Below, piece by piece: positions 6,532 through 15,241 of a DNA stretch of 22,724 bases (the first letter of the stretch is position 1; every line of letters begins with the position of its first letter). The notes beneath the pieces were generated by a model. It did not search any database. It saw only the letters and a list, made by a program, of their open reading frames with translations, and had not been told where the DNA came from. The stretch spans positions 1 through 22,724 of the forward strand of contig JAEOSP010000059.1 in assembly GCA_016840305.1 (NCBI GenBank), read 5' to 3'. The translations under genes and the position numbers were made by a program. This DNA is from Candidatus Hodarchaeota archaeon. Lineage in GTDB: Archaea > Asgardarchaeota > Heimdallarchaeia > Hodarchaeales > Hodarchaeaceae.

Positions 6532-7604
6532 TGTTGTTTACCAAGCCATTTACGAGATTTCCAGAATTTATTAGCATCGTACTTCTTACCGTAGTTACAC
6601 CAAGGGAACATTGACATAAGATCATCTAATCGAACCATAAGGGGATTGAAAAAACCTAAGTATTGAATAAAGAATCTAGCTATGTCATGTGCAAAACCTG
6701 GAGGTTTAGTCCCAGGACAAACGCGTATACAATTCGAACAGTCACCACTATTCTTATGCCAAAAGTCATAACAACCTTCAACATCTACATACCACTTGAA
6801 AATACCTTTGTGGTTTGATTTGTAATCATAGTCGGGATCTGTATCAGCTTTATAATTTGGCTCCCAAGTAGGATTTTTATCGTATGTAATGGATTGTGAA
6901 GGACAATATTTCGAACACTTTTTACATACCTTACAGAAATTTGTAACAGCTTTATTGAATCTTCTATTGGGTTTATCAACCTGCATAGGAAAATCAGTTA
7001 AAACTTTACAAATACGTACACGTTGTCCGTACTTTGGGGTGATTAGTAATCCATTTCTACCAAATTGTCCTAGACCAGCTTTTATTGCCATTGGAACCGA
7101 GAGACCAACGTCATTTCCAGCTGGAATAGCACGATAGCCAAGGTTTCTTAAGAATTCAGCTAAACAAGCAACAGCAAAAGCCATTCGAGAATAACCATTA
7201 CCAGTTGCAATACCAGCAGGTAATTGAGGAGAAGCTTTAATACCCTCATAATCCATGTCTATAACCATTACAATGGCATATTTCATTCCTTCAGGATAGG
7301 TAACTTCTCCTCCCATCATGTTATCAGGATATAGCAATGACATTTCTTCGTCAAGCTCACATATTCCTACATCTGCAGCTCCATAGATGATTCCCATCCG
7401 CTTTGCTACTTCAGAATTAAATTTTAGGTCAGTGGCATCATATTCAGGAAGACCTTTAGGTTTTGCAGTCGGACCAAATTCATCTCCCATAACCTCTTTA
7501 ATCAATTCAGGAGGAGGGCCATCACTATCTCCTTTCATCATACCTTCAATAACATCTACAGGCATACCACTTAATAGACTCTCCATGACTTCTGGAGCAG
7601 GCAA
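6528..7604 (-). CDS. Reductive-dehalogenase-like Fe-S protein (cytosolic)
   Basis: About 358 residues with the core of the reductive dehalogenase family. GLGQFGRNGLLITPKYG (177-193) and VRICKVLTDFPM match the corrinoid-domain signature; the earlier YSRMAFAVACLAEFLRNLGY (138-157) carries the position of the conserved Tyr. Two 4Fe-4S motifs follow: C224-x2-C227-x2-C230-x3-C234-P, and C289-x2-C292-x3-C296-P with distal C278. Characterised respiratory enzymes carry a Tat signal and a membrane partner RdhB; neither is visible here, suggesting a cytosolic enzyme. The start is uncertain: the TTG at 7604 sits just after a stop and has no ribosome site, and ATGs at residues 7 and 14 are alternatives. 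The gene is coupled by TTGA overlap to the broken TetR gene. The related epoxyqueuosine reductase QueG is less likely. Substrate unknown; halogenated organics are the family norm. Confidence 0.8.
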   Translation of the reverse strand: MPAPEVMESLLSGMPVDVIEGMMKGDSDGPPPELIKEVMGDEFGPTAKPKGLPEYDATDLKFNSEVAKRMGIIYGAADVGICELDEEMSLLYPDNMMGGEVTYPEGMKYAIVMVIDMDYEGIKASPQLPAGIATGNGYSRMAFAVACLAEFLRNLGYRAIPAGNDVGLSVPMAIKAGLGQFGRNGLLITPKYGQRVRICKVLTDFPMQVDKPNRRFNKAVTNFCKVCKKCSKYCPSQSITYDKNPTWEPNYKADTDPDYDYKSNHKGIFKWYVDVEGCYDFWHKNSGDCSNCIRVCPGTKPPGFAHDIARFFIQYLGFFNPLMVRLDDLMSMFPWCNYGKKYDANKFWKSRKWLGKQH

Positions 7605-7721
7605 AACTTATCTAGAGAAAAGCTAATTTTGGAAATGGGGAAATTATTAAGCAGAAAAAGTGGAAAAAAGGGTTTAATAAAGAGTAAAGGATCTGAAGGT
7701 AATTTTTTTCCTAGTTCGATA

Positions 7722-7768
7722 ACTATTTATACTAGAAATAGTAGCGTTGTACCTGTAAAATAGTAGCG
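7722..7768 (+). promoter_or_regulatory. Promoter with AAATAGT operator sites for the five-gene operon
   Basis: A 7-bp inverted repeat, ACTATTT (7722-7728) and AAATAGT (7736-7742), separated by 7 bp, overlays the TATA-like TATTTATACT. The right half-site extends as AAATAGTAGCG (7736-7746), and this 11-mer recurs exactly at 7758-7768, 22 bp away or two helical turns. The arrangement puts three half-sites on one face of the DNA around the expected transcription start, ahead of the HTH gene at 7786. It is a strong candidate for binding by that regulator. Confidence 0.6.
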
Positions 7769-7785
7769 AACAGGATTCGATTCAA

Positions 7786-8256
7786 ATGTCAAATAAGATG
7801 AAAAGCGTTCTATCAGATGTGGAAATTGATGTTTTCACTTCTATGATTGCTGGTTCATCAAATAAGAAAATTGCTGACAGTTTAGAGATGCAAGACAGTT
7901 ATGTTCGTAAAGTTAAGACTCGAATCAGAAAGAAATTGACGAAAGAGCTAACTCAACTTGCTAATACTCTTCGTTTACAATTTACTGATGCTGACATTGA
8001 GAGAGAGAAAGGTATTCTTAAATGTTTTGATTGGGTGAACAATACTTGGGTTATTTTGGTTTTCACACCTTTTAGCGGTATTATTGCTTACTACGATCAC
8101 GATTGTTCTGATAAATGTCAATTAGAATGTAGTAAAACCTTACAACTCATAATAGATGAGAGAAACCTGCAAATTGATGAAAAAATCAAGTCTTTTCCTA
8201 CTAGATTACAATTCGATCATGTGTTTGAAACAATTCGAAAACAAGGAGCAAAATAA
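7786..8256 (+). CDS. LuxR/sigma-4-like HTH regulator, first gene of the operon
   Basis: A 156-residue protein. Residues about 8-52 form a LuxR/GerE-like or sigma-70 region 4-like helix-turn-helix (LSDVEIDVFTSMIAG, NKKIADSLEMQDSYVRKVKT, RIRKKL). Residues 60-156 form a small domain with no family recognised, including a Cys cluster CSDKCQLEC that could bind metal or respond to redox. There is no receiver domain. The next gene begins on the base after its stop, so it is the first gene of an operon with the bPH2 proteins. The promoter carries repeated AAATAGT half-sites, suggesting autoregulation. Effector unknown. Confidence 0.75.
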   Translation: MSNKMKSVLSDVEIDVFTSMIAGSSNKKIADSLEMQDSYVRKVKTRIRKKLTKELTQLANTLRLQFTDADIEREKGILKCFDWVNNTWVILVFTPFSGIIAYYDHDCSDKCQLECSKTLQLIIDERNLQIDEKIKSFPTRLQFDHVFETIRKQGAK

Positions 8257-8949
8257 ATGTCGAGAACAAGACCAGGTATAACTTTAATTCGTGGAGAGGG
8301 GACATTTCCTAAACCGAAAATCCGAAGAATCTATCCTGACAAAGCTCTACTTTGGAAGGAAATTCTTCAATTAGTAATTTTCTGGATACTTGCCCTTTTA
8401 GCGTTAGTTGTATCTACGACATTTTTCATTGGGATTACAGCGCGAAGAAGATATCCTCCTTTCTTCGCTACACCAGAATTCCAGTTTTATGCTATAATAT
8501 GGTTTATTGTTGCAACACTGATTATAGGTCCACTAGTTCTACTTTCTTTAGTTCTTTACTTCCAAGGGTTAGAATATACCGTACATGGGGATGAAATTAT
8601 TGTCAAAAAGGGTCTATTCAATAAGACCATCAAACATTGTCCCTTTCGTACCATCACCAATATCTCAACTGAAGTAGGTCTTTTAGATAGGGTTTTTGAA
8701 ATTGGATGTATTAACATTCAGACATCTGGTTCTAGTGGTACAAAGGGAGGGAAATCGGAAGAAAAACTCGAGGGTTTGCGAGTCTTTCAAGAGATTCGTG
8801 AGTATATTATTACTCAAATCCGAGAAGTCGGGGGGGAATCCCCATCAAAGGATGTTCTTCAACAAGCTATCCTAGATGAATTTCTTTTGGTGAAAAAAGG
8901 TTTTACAGAATATCAACGAAAAAAAAGAGATGAATCAAATGAAATATGA
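8257..8949 (+). CDS. bPH2 (YdbS/YdbT-like) membrane protein 1
   Basis: A 230-residue protein with two membrane helices (about 36-58 and 80-103) followed by a bacterial-type PH domain (bPH_2) at about 106-190: LEYTVHGDEIIVKKGLF, then CPFRTITNISTEVGLLDRVF and INIQTSG. The C-terminal 40 residues are charged and probably cytosolic. It is a clear paralogue of the next gene, sharing the IVKKG, PFRTITNIS and DR(V/I)F motifs. AAGGAG with an 8-nt spacer (8243-8248) sets the ATG. It starts directly after the HTH gene and overlaps the next gene by 20 bp. In Bacillus subtilis the paired bPH2 proteins YdbS/YdbT belong to an envelope-stress regulon and contribute to bacteriocin resistance; a similar role here is inference. 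Confidence 0.8.
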   Translation: MSRTRPGITLIRGEGTFPKPKIRRIYPDKALLWKEILQLVIFWILALLALVVSTTFFIGITARRRYPPFFATPEFQFYAIIWFIVATLIIGPLVLLSLVLYFQGLEYTVHGDEIIVKKGLFNKTIKHCPFRTITNISTEVGLLDRVFEIGCINIQTSGSSGTKGGKSEEKLEGLRVFQEIREYIITQIREVGGESPSKDVLQQAILDEFLLVKKGFTEYQRKKRDESNEI

Positions 8950-9607
8950 AAATGATAACTACGCTGTCTTTCGACCATTGTCAGCTTTCAGAAACAAATT
9001 GTTTCTGTATAATATAACCACCTTTCTAGGCATTACAACTGCAATTGTCCTATTTACCCTGTTTTTGACTTTTATGGTAGGAATTGGTGGAGATTCAGGT
9101 GATAAAGATTTTAGCGTGTTTCTTACGAATAATGGAACCCTTCTATGGACTATATATTTTACTCTAAGCTTTATCATTATGCTTTGTGCAGCTATCCTTA
9201 CTGTCTTCTATGTCCGGGGTATTGAATATCAGATCGGTGAGAGAGAAGTAATTGTTAAGAAGGGAATTATCAATAAAATGGAAAAACATATCCCCTTCAG
9301 GACGATTACTAACATCAGTTCTCGCTATGGTGTTTATGATCGGATTTTTGGAATAGGTACTGTTCAGATTGAAACAGCTGGTAAAAGTGGACAAGCAACA
9401 GGTCCCGAAGAAAAAATTGAGGGTATTGCAAACTATTTCGAGGTTAGGGATGAAATTCTCGATGTTTTAAGACAATTTCGTCATCAATACGCCACTACTA
9501 CAGAAACTCCTGAAACTGGTATTGTAGAGCCCAGGAAGTCTAGTGGATCTTTTGAACAACAGCTCTTAAATGAGTTAAAGGATATTAAGGACATTTTAAG
9601 TAAATAA
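8930..9607 (+). CDS. bPH2 (YdbS/YdbT-like) membrane protein 2
   Basis: A 225-residue paralogue of the preceding gene with the same layout: two membrane helices (about 25-52 and 72-95), then a bPH_2 domain (IEYQIGEREVIVKKGII, IPFRTITNISSRYGVYDRIF, VQIETAG), then a Thr-rich linker and a terminal amphipathic helix (about 205-225) that could form a coiled coil. The start may be the ATG at 8930 or the one at 8939; both lie inside the previous gene, so translation is coupled. Two-helix bPH2 pairs probably act as a heteromeric membrane complex. The terminal helix is absent from the first paralogue, a possible partner-binding difference. Confidence 0.8.
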   Translation: MNQMKYENDNYAVFRPLSAFRNKLFLYNITTFLGITTAIVLFTLFLTFMVGIGGDSGDKDFSVFLTNNGTLLWTIYFTLSFIIMLCAAILTVFYVRGIEYQIGEREVIVKKGIINKMEKHIPFRTITNISSRYGVYDRIFGIGTVQIETAGKSGQATGPEEKIEGIANYFEVRDEILDVLRQFRHQYATTTETPETGIVEPRKSSGSFEQQLLNELKDIKDILSK

Positions 9608-9623
9608 CTCCTTAATTATCCAC

Positions 9624-9631
9624 TTTTTTTT
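9624..9631 (+). terminator. Possible partial terminator (eight T residues)
   Basis: A run of eight T residues lies in the 39-bp gap between the second bPH2 gene and the permease gene. It could reduce read-through to the downstream genes. The next gene keeps its own ribosome site (GAGG at 9635-9638, 8 nt before ATG), so the operon may be partly attenuated here rather than ended. Confidence 0.3.
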
Positions 9632-9646
9632 ATTGAGGAATTCAAT

Positions 9647-11626
9647 ATGCTTCAAAAATCTAGATTAAAAACACCCTTAGAATTAACTTGGGTGTCGTTA
9701 AAAGAAACTTTTTTGTCTTTTCTTAAGCGTAAGGAAATTATAGTCTTGACAATTATCCTACCTGTTCTTTTTTCATTTTTAATTAATATTATTATTTTAT
9801 TACGTGATTCAACGATTATAGAACCTCCTCGTCAAGGTATAATGACTATAGGAATAATTTCTTTTTCTGTAATAATGTTTAACTCAGCTATATTGGCAGA
9901 TAAATTTTTAGAAGATAAGAATAGTGTAGAATCAGGACATCTATATTTATTCATTGGAAAAATGTTAGCTTATCTAGTTTATACATTAATATCCTTAGTA
10001 TTTCTTTTAATATTTGGTTTTATTATGGGATCAGACTTTGATCTATCATTAAATACCGTACTCACTTCTCTTTATCTATTACTTATGTTAATATTTGCTT
10101 CCTGGGGAATTGGTCTTATTTTTTCGTCCTTATTAAGAAACAATAAAAAATTCGTGGGAGCGATTGCGGTATTTCCTATTTTTACTGTTATTTTTTTCAT
10201 ATTGTCAGCAATCAGAACTAATTTTTTCAATCGATTCCCTCAGATTATTATTGATATAATAAACTTCAATCCTTTTACTCTCTCTCCATCTATGGTTGTC
10301 CAACTGTTAGTTGGTGACGGTTGGATTGTAGCTTTCAATCCATTATCAACTATTTCTCTAATTATTTCTTCATTGTTTCCAATTATACTTTTCGTGATTG
10401 GAGTATATCTCTATAATAAATTTTTGGTTCCTAAACACCAAATGATGACACAAGAAGTAGAAATTCCAATTACAAATGAAAGACCCGAGTCATTTTTCGA
10501 AATGACTAAATCTGCAACTACCGTAGTGATGTTTCCCCCCATTCAGTTTCTGGCAGAAGCAATCTTCATTCTGATTATTTTTCTCTTACCTTTCTCTTTG
10601 GATATTTTTCTAGCAAGAATGATTGTGTCATTTTTTAGTTCAATCCTGGGTATTTTTTTCATTTACTTTATTCTAATCCGTCTATTACGATTGGATATTG
10701 ATAAAACTCAACAATTACCACCATTAAGGAGTTTAAAATGGGTTGTAATTATATTCAGTTTGTTGTGGATGAGTATTTCTCTAATTACTATAATTCTTGA
10801 TGGAATCTCTTCTATCTTAGGTAGAAAACTACCATTATTTACTGGCTTCGATTACTTACCTGTAACCAATACTGATAATATTCTTATTGTTTTATTTTGG
10901 CTTCTATCATCAACGGTGATTCTTGCGAGTTTCAAGGAGATTTGGTATCGTCGAACATTAATTCCCTTATTAGAAAAACGTGGAGTTTCTACATCCCTTT
11001 CTCTCCTTAGTATTAGTTTCCTTTATGGATTACTCAATACACTTGTAGAACTGGGACTTGAAGTTAGATTATTTCAAACTGAACTTTTTTCCTTTGCTAC
11101 AATGCAGGATTCGGGTACAACATTGTTCCATGGTCTGCATTTATTCATATATACGTTCTTAATAAGCCTAGCATGTGGAACTATATATATAATAACAAGG
11201 AATGTTCTATACTTAATTATTGTACATAGTTTGATAAATTTACTAATTTTGTTATCTTTCTTCATTCCTGTGTTGAATATTCAGATTTTAGAGCTAGCAT
11301 TCTCCATTATAACAATATTATTGATTATTGGAGGGCTATTCATTATTCTGAATTCTATAATACATCAAATCCCTTCACTTCCAAGTATAATAGACTGGAA
11401 TAGAGTAATTCCAAAATTTTCTTCAAAACAGGTAAACCGAAAGTTCATTGGATTTCTCTTTTTTAGCACACTATTTCAGGTCTACCTCTTCTTCTTTGAG
11501 AATATAGGAATCCCTGGTTTAATTTCTTTCGTGTTCAACCTTTCATTCTTTTTTATATTGATCGTTAATGCAAGATCTATCTTCAAAACTCCAAAAGAGA
11601 AAGCTGTAGTTAAAGGGGTGAATTAA
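9647..11626 (+). CDS. ABC-2 permease fused to a degenerate CPBP domain
   Basis: A 659-residue membrane protein of roughly 15 helices. Residues 1-260 resemble an ABC-2 type permease, with a cytosolic first stretch, a helix at 31-52 and clustered helices up to 255. After a polar linker (262-290) comes a second membrane half with CPBP-like motifs: KEIWYRR (430-436) for motif 1, SFLYGLLN (457-464) for motif 2, and HSLIN (527-531) for motif 3. The usual second Glu pair is Lys-Glu and the motif-2 His is Asn, so protease activity is doubtful. Such permease/CPBP fusions are known in bacteria. No ATP-binding subunit lies nearby, so it would need one from elsewhere or work in another way. GAGG precedes the ATG by 8 nt. 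Confidence 0.7.
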   Translation: MLQKSRLKTPLELTWVSLKETFLSFLKRKEIIVLTIILPVLFSFLINIIILLRDSTIIEPPRQGIMTIGIISFSVIMFNSAILADKFLEDKNSVESGHLYLFIGKMLAYLVYTLISLVFLLIFGFIMGSDFDLSLNTVLTSLYLLLMLIFASWGIGLIFSSLLRNNKKFVGAIAVFPIFTVIFFILSAIRTNFFNRFPQIIIDIINFNPFTLSPSMVVQLLVGDGWIVAFNPLSTISLIISSLFPIILFVIGVYLYNKFLVPKHQMMTQEVEIPITNERPESFFEMTKSATTVVMFPPIQFLAEAIFILIIFLLPFSLDIFLARMIVSFFSSILGIFFIYFILIRLLRLDIDKTQQLPPLRSLKWVVIIFSLLWMSISLITIILDGISSILGRKLPLFTGFDYLPVTNTDNILIVLFWLLSSTVILASFKEIWYRRTLIPLLEKRGVSTSLSLLSISFLYGLLNTLVELGLEVRLFQTELFSFATMQDSGTTLFHGLHLFIYTFLISLACGTIYIITRNVLYLIIVHSLINLLILLSFFIPVLNIQILELAFSIITILLIIGGLFIILNSIIHQIPSLPSIIDWNRVIPKFSSKQVNRKFIGFLFFSTLFQVYLFFFENIGIPGLISFVFNLSFFFILIVNARSIFKTPKEKAVVKGVN

Positions 11627-11627
11627 A

Positions 11628-13208
11628 ATGAATTCAAGGTCAAATCTAGTCTTTTATTTACTTAGCACACTAATAATCGTAAGTGGTATCACCACTGGTT
11701 TATTGTGGAATCTGAATATTATGGGTTCTCCACAATATCAGGATAATTGGGTAGAAATTTCCGACCCTAACGATCAAGGGTTAAGATCGACAAAGCTTGA
11801 TCAAATTTTAAGTTGGATTAAGAAACACAACTTCGCTATCGACTCTTTAGTTATTATTAAAGATGATAAACTGGTTATGGAGGAATACATCAGCTTAGAT
11901 GAAAATATAGTTCAACTACGATCGCACTCAGATCCTAAGCATATGATTGCTTCCTGTACTAAGAGTATTACATCATCGTTGATTGGGATTGCTATTGATA
12001 AAGGTTATATTAGTAGTGTTAATGAAAAGGTTCTCAGTTTTTTCCCTGATTATGTCGATTCAATTGGTCCAATTGATTCACGCAAAGCAATGATGACCAT
12101 TGAGGATTTATTAACAATGCGTTCTGGTCTGGATTGGTGGCAACCAGGTTCATTGAGCCCTGATTATTCTGATCCTAATAATAATGGAGATCAGATGTGG
12201 AATAGTCCGGATTTCGTTCAGTATACACTATCTCAACCAATGGCTTACAATCCAGGTGAGGGTTTTGCTTACTGTGGAGGTGCTTCTCATTTATTATCAG
12301 CAATAATAGAACGAACAACTGGTGTATCAACGTTCAAATTTGCTCAAGACAATCTTTTTGACAAAATTGGTATCAATGACATCTACTGGCAACAATCACC
12401 TAAAGGAATATACGTTGGAGCGGGTGGAGTCCTTATGACTCCTATAGATATGGCAAAATTTGGGTATTTATTTCTTAATGAGGGGAAATGGGAAGGAGAA
12501 CAGATAATATCTGCTGAATGGGTAAAAAACTCTACATCAACACATCATTATCATAGTGAGTCTAGTGGTTATGGTTACCAATGGTGGACAAGACCAAAAG
12601 AAGGAATTTATTCAGCTTATGGGGCTAATTGCCAGAAAATTATCATCTGTCCTGAACAAAATATGGTTATCGCATTCACAGCCAATATTCCAACCTATCC
12701 TGATCCAGAAATGGCTTTAGTGAATCATATCATCAGTGCTATGAGTGAAAAAGAGTCCTACAATAAAGTTGGTTTTTCCTTGAATTATTCTGCAGGTATG
12801 ATTATTGATGAAAGAAGTGATATTTATGGTCCTATTACCAACACATCAGGAATGGTTGATATAAACACCCATATGTGGCCTTTTCTTAAGTACACAGTTA
12901 TTTGGGACTCAATGACCTCTGAACCTAATTTAATTGATACTATTAATGGCTACATCATGAATTTCAAATCAAGAAATCCGTCAATCGATTATTTAAGAGT
13001 AGGTAATATCTTTAATACAACTAAAGGTTCACACCATATGGTTTACCAAGAATTCAAAATGATTGAACAAGGAACGCCTATTTGGGGTGTTATTAGCTCA
13101 TGGTATTGTGAAGAGACTTCCCGTAGTTATGTTTTCCTGTATTATGACTTAGATGTTGATCTCATTCAAAATTTCAAGGAATACATAGGTACCTTTACTT
13201 GTCATTGA
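11628..13208 (+). CDS. Membrane-anchored beta-lactamase-fold serine hydrolase
   Basis: A 526-residue member of the class C beta-lactamase/esterase/D-aminopeptidase superfamily. A single N-terminal helix (8-30) is an uncleaved anchor or signal peptide, so the enzyme is outside the cell. The catalytic SxxK motif is SCTK (Ser109-Lys112). The second motif is Tyr215 in FAYCGGASHLL, where the usual Asn two residues after Tyr is Gly. The domain ends near 375 with ECxxN-like packing segments. About 140 C-terminal residues have no recognised family. The substrate cannot be deduced; peptide, ester or amide hydrolysis are all possible. GGGGTGA (11615-11621) is a strong ribosome site inside the end of the permease gene, with one base between stop and start, so the two are coupled. 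Confidence 0.85.
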   Translation: MNSRSNLVFYLLSTLIIVSGITTGLLWNLNIMGSPQYQDNWVEISDPNDQGLRSTKLDQILSWIKKHNFAIDSLVIIKDDKLVMEEYISLDENIVQLRSHSDPKHMIASCTKSITSSLIGIAIDKGYISSVNEKVLSFFPDYVDSIGPIDSRKAMMTIEDLLTMRSGLDWWQPGSLSPDYSDPNNNGDQMWNSPDFVQYTLSQPMAYNPGEGFAYCGGASHLLSAIIERTTGVSTFKFAQDNLFDKIGINDIYWQQSPKGIYVGAGGVLMTPIDMAKFGYLFLNEGKWEGEQIISAEWVKNSTSTHHYHSESSGYGYQWWTRPKEGIYSAYGANCQKIIICPEQNMVIAFTANIPTYPDPEMALVNHIISAMSEKESYNKVGFSLNYSAGMIIDERSDIYGPITNTSGMVDINTHMWPFLKYTVIWDSMTSEPNLIDTINGYIMNFKSRNPSIDYLRVGNIFNTTKGSHHMVYQEFKMIEQGTPIWGVISSWYCEETSRSYVFLYYDLDVDLIQNFKEYIGTFTCH

Positions 13209-13247
13209 CTTACTCTGTATTTAGTAAGGAGCTACTTATTTACCAAA

Positions 13248-15107
13248 TCAAATGGTTTGTTTTAACCATTGGAGTATATCTGTATATAACTTCAGTCTAT
13301 TCTTCAATTTGGTAACACCATGGCCTTCATCTGGAAATCTTAGCAGTTGTACATTTAAATTTCTCTCTTTCAATTTTTGATAGATTTGTAGAGTCTCTGA
13401 AAGAGGAACTCTTTCATCATTATCCCCATGAGCAATAAATAATGAAGCATTTATACTTTCAACTTTATTTATTGGGCTAATCCTTACCAAAGTTTCCATA
13501 TCATCTTTAAGACTCCCGTATTCTGCTTCTCGATGCTTTCTTCTCCAAGGAGCTGTATTTTGTAGAAATGTCACGAAATTTGCAATTCCAACTATATCTA
13601 CTCCACCTTTCCAAAGTTTAGGATATTCGGTTAAAGCACTGAGCACCGCAAAACCGCCATAACTTCCTCCATACACTACTAAACGATTTGTATCTATTTT
13701 AGAGGTTTTTTTCTTTATATTTCGTACTAATTGCTCAATATCTCTGATTGAATCTAATCGTTTTTCCTTATTGTCGAGATCTAGGTATGTTCTGCTATAA
13801 CCTGCACTACCCCTTATATTTGGTGTTACAACCGCAAATCCTGCAGATAAAAAGAATTGGATTGTTGAGATGAAAGTTGGTCGAACTTGGGCTTCAGGTC
13901 CCCCATGAATTATAAATATCGCTGGCCACCCTTTTTTTGGCTTTTTTCCTACTGGTATGTATTGGAAATAAGGTATCTCGATTCCATCGAAGCTTTTAAA
14001 TTTATTCAGGGTTGCATCGACAAATTGACTTTGATTAAGCCCAGACATTTCTGCTTTCGTCACCTGAAACCTTTCTTCCGACTCTACATCTATTACCCAT
14101 ATATTGGAAGTATTCGTCGGTGAGCTCAGAGTAACAGCTAGATAATTTCCCTTTGGCGATAGAGTAATACCTTTTGTAAAGCTTCTATCATCACCTGATG
14201 TTATTACCCCCTTATGTGGTAATTCTATTTCACTTAACTCGCTTATTCCACTTAAAGTAAATACAGCACGTGATATGGTGCTATATCCATCCTGATTAAT
14301 AGTAAAATATGTATAAGGAGATTCTTCAGTCCATGTTGCAGAAGATACATTATTAAAAGCATTTTCCTCGATTTCGCGGATCGTTTTAAATTCTCCATTA
14401 ATTGAAAGTATCGCTAAACGTAAATATTCGCAATCCTGGTCTGTTATCACAAGTAAATGTTCTTTATCTATCCATCGTACGCTTGACCATCTTGAAGATG
14501 ATTTTCTTGAAATAAATGCTGTCAAGCTTCTTATCTTCTTAGTTTTAACGTTATACAATAGTAATTCTGATTTCATATTACTTTCGATGTGTTTTATTAT
14601 TAATAACTCCTCATCAATTGAAGCTAGGGTTACTTGGTAAATTCCTGGCGATGGATGGAAAACTAATTCGGGTTTATTATCTTCTAAGGGAATTGCATGT
14701 CGATAAACAGAGAAAGTTGACTTTTCCTGTACATTAGCAGAGTAATAAAGATATTTCTTGGTGATCGCAGTTATAAAATGCTTGGATTCTAAATCGGATG
14801 TTATCCATTTAATCCCTTGATTTTGAGTATAGACACCGATTTGAAAATTTTCATTCCCCCCAATATCTTTAGTAAATATGATCGTTCCATTAACCAAAAA
14901 TCTTGGATTTGTGCATCGATTAGATTCAAAGGTAATTCGATTCGGCCAGAAAATGCCGCTATTATCAACATTCACTGAGTAAACTTGAAAATATCCTGCA
15001 TTATCGTAAACAAAAGCAATTTTTTCACCTGTTGGATCCCAAGATGGCCCTCCTGCTGTTTCTACTGATAGATACTTCCTCAATTCACTTGTTATTTGAG
15101 TTACCAT
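13248..15107 (-). CDS. S9 family prolyl-oligopeptidase-type peptidase
   Basis: A 619-residue serine peptidase with the acylaminoacyl-peptidase/DPP layout. Residues 1-370 form a beta-propeller made of repeats of the PSWDPTGEKIAFVYD type (residues 21-35, and again as LSPKGNYLAVTL). Residues about 385-619 are the alpha/beta hydrolase domain, with IIHGGPE (oxyanion), GGSYGGF carrying Ser482, HGDNDERVP carrying Asp564, and DEGHG carrying His596. There is no signal peptide, so it is cytosolic and probably trims peptides. The start is supported by GGAGATC six bases upstream. It converges on the beta-lactamase-fold gene with only 39 bp between stops. Confidence 0.93.
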   Translation of the reverse strand: MVTQITSELRKYLSVETAGGPSWDPTGEKIAFVYDNAGYFQVYSVNVDNSGIFWPNRITFESNRCTNPRFLVNGTIIFTKDIGGNENFQIGVYTQNQGIKWITSDLESKHFITAITKKYLYYSANVQEKSTFSVYRHAIPLEDNKPELVFHPSPGIYQVTLASIDEELLIIKHIESNMKSELLLYNVKTKKIRSLTAFISRKSSSRWSSVRWIDKEHLLVITDQDCEYLRLAILSINGEFKTIREIEENAFNNVSSATWTEESPYTYFTINQDGYSTISRAVFTLSGISELSEIELPHKGVITSGDDRSFTKGITLSPKGNYLAVTLSSPTNTSNIWVIDVESEERFQVTKAEMSGLNQSQFVDATLNKFKSFDGIEIPYFQYIPVGKKPKKGWPAIFIIHGGPEAQVRPTFISTIQFFLSAGFAVVTPNIRGSAGYSRTYLDLDNKEKRLDSIRDIEQLVRNIKKKTSKIDTNRLVVYGGSYGGFAVLSALTEYPKLWKGGVDIVGIANFVTFLQNTAPWRRKHREAEYGSLKDDMETLVRISPINKVESINASLFIAHGDNDERVPLSETLQIYQKLKERNLNVQLLRFPDEGHGVTKLKNRLKLYTDILQWLKQTI

Positions 15108-15113
15108 TACTAC

Positions 15114-15160
15114 GATCTCCTAATTACAATACTTTCATTGGAAAAGGACCGATTATATCT
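15114..15160 (-). promoter_or_regulatory. Promoter and ribosome site of the S9 peptidase
   Basis: On the minus strand AGATATAATC (15160-15151) is TATA-like; transcription about 25 nt further on would give a leader near 23 nt that still contains GGAGATC (15120-15114), 6 nt before the ATG. The identical heptamer and spacing occur at the phosphotransferase gene. Confidence 0.5.
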
Positions 15161-15201
15161 TCTTTCTAAAATCATTCAATGTCTTTTCCGCTAAACTTGG
15201 A

Positions 15202-15210
15202 CTTATAAAG
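15202..15210 (+). promoter_or_regulatory. Putative TATA box of the PLDc_N-like gene
   Basis: CTTATAAAG with a purine-rich flank lies about 32-40 nt before the ATG at 15242, the distance expected for a nearly leaderless archaeal message. It is divergent from the S9 peptidase promoter in the same 134-bp gap. Confidence 0.5.
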
Positions 15211-15241
15211 AAGCGAAAGTTGTTAATATCTGGGATTTTCA

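Noticed and set aside
6528..7604. Epoxyqueuosine reductase QueG
   Set aside because: The GLGQFGRNGLLITPKYG signature and Fe-S arrangement fit reductive dehalogenases better, though the families are related.
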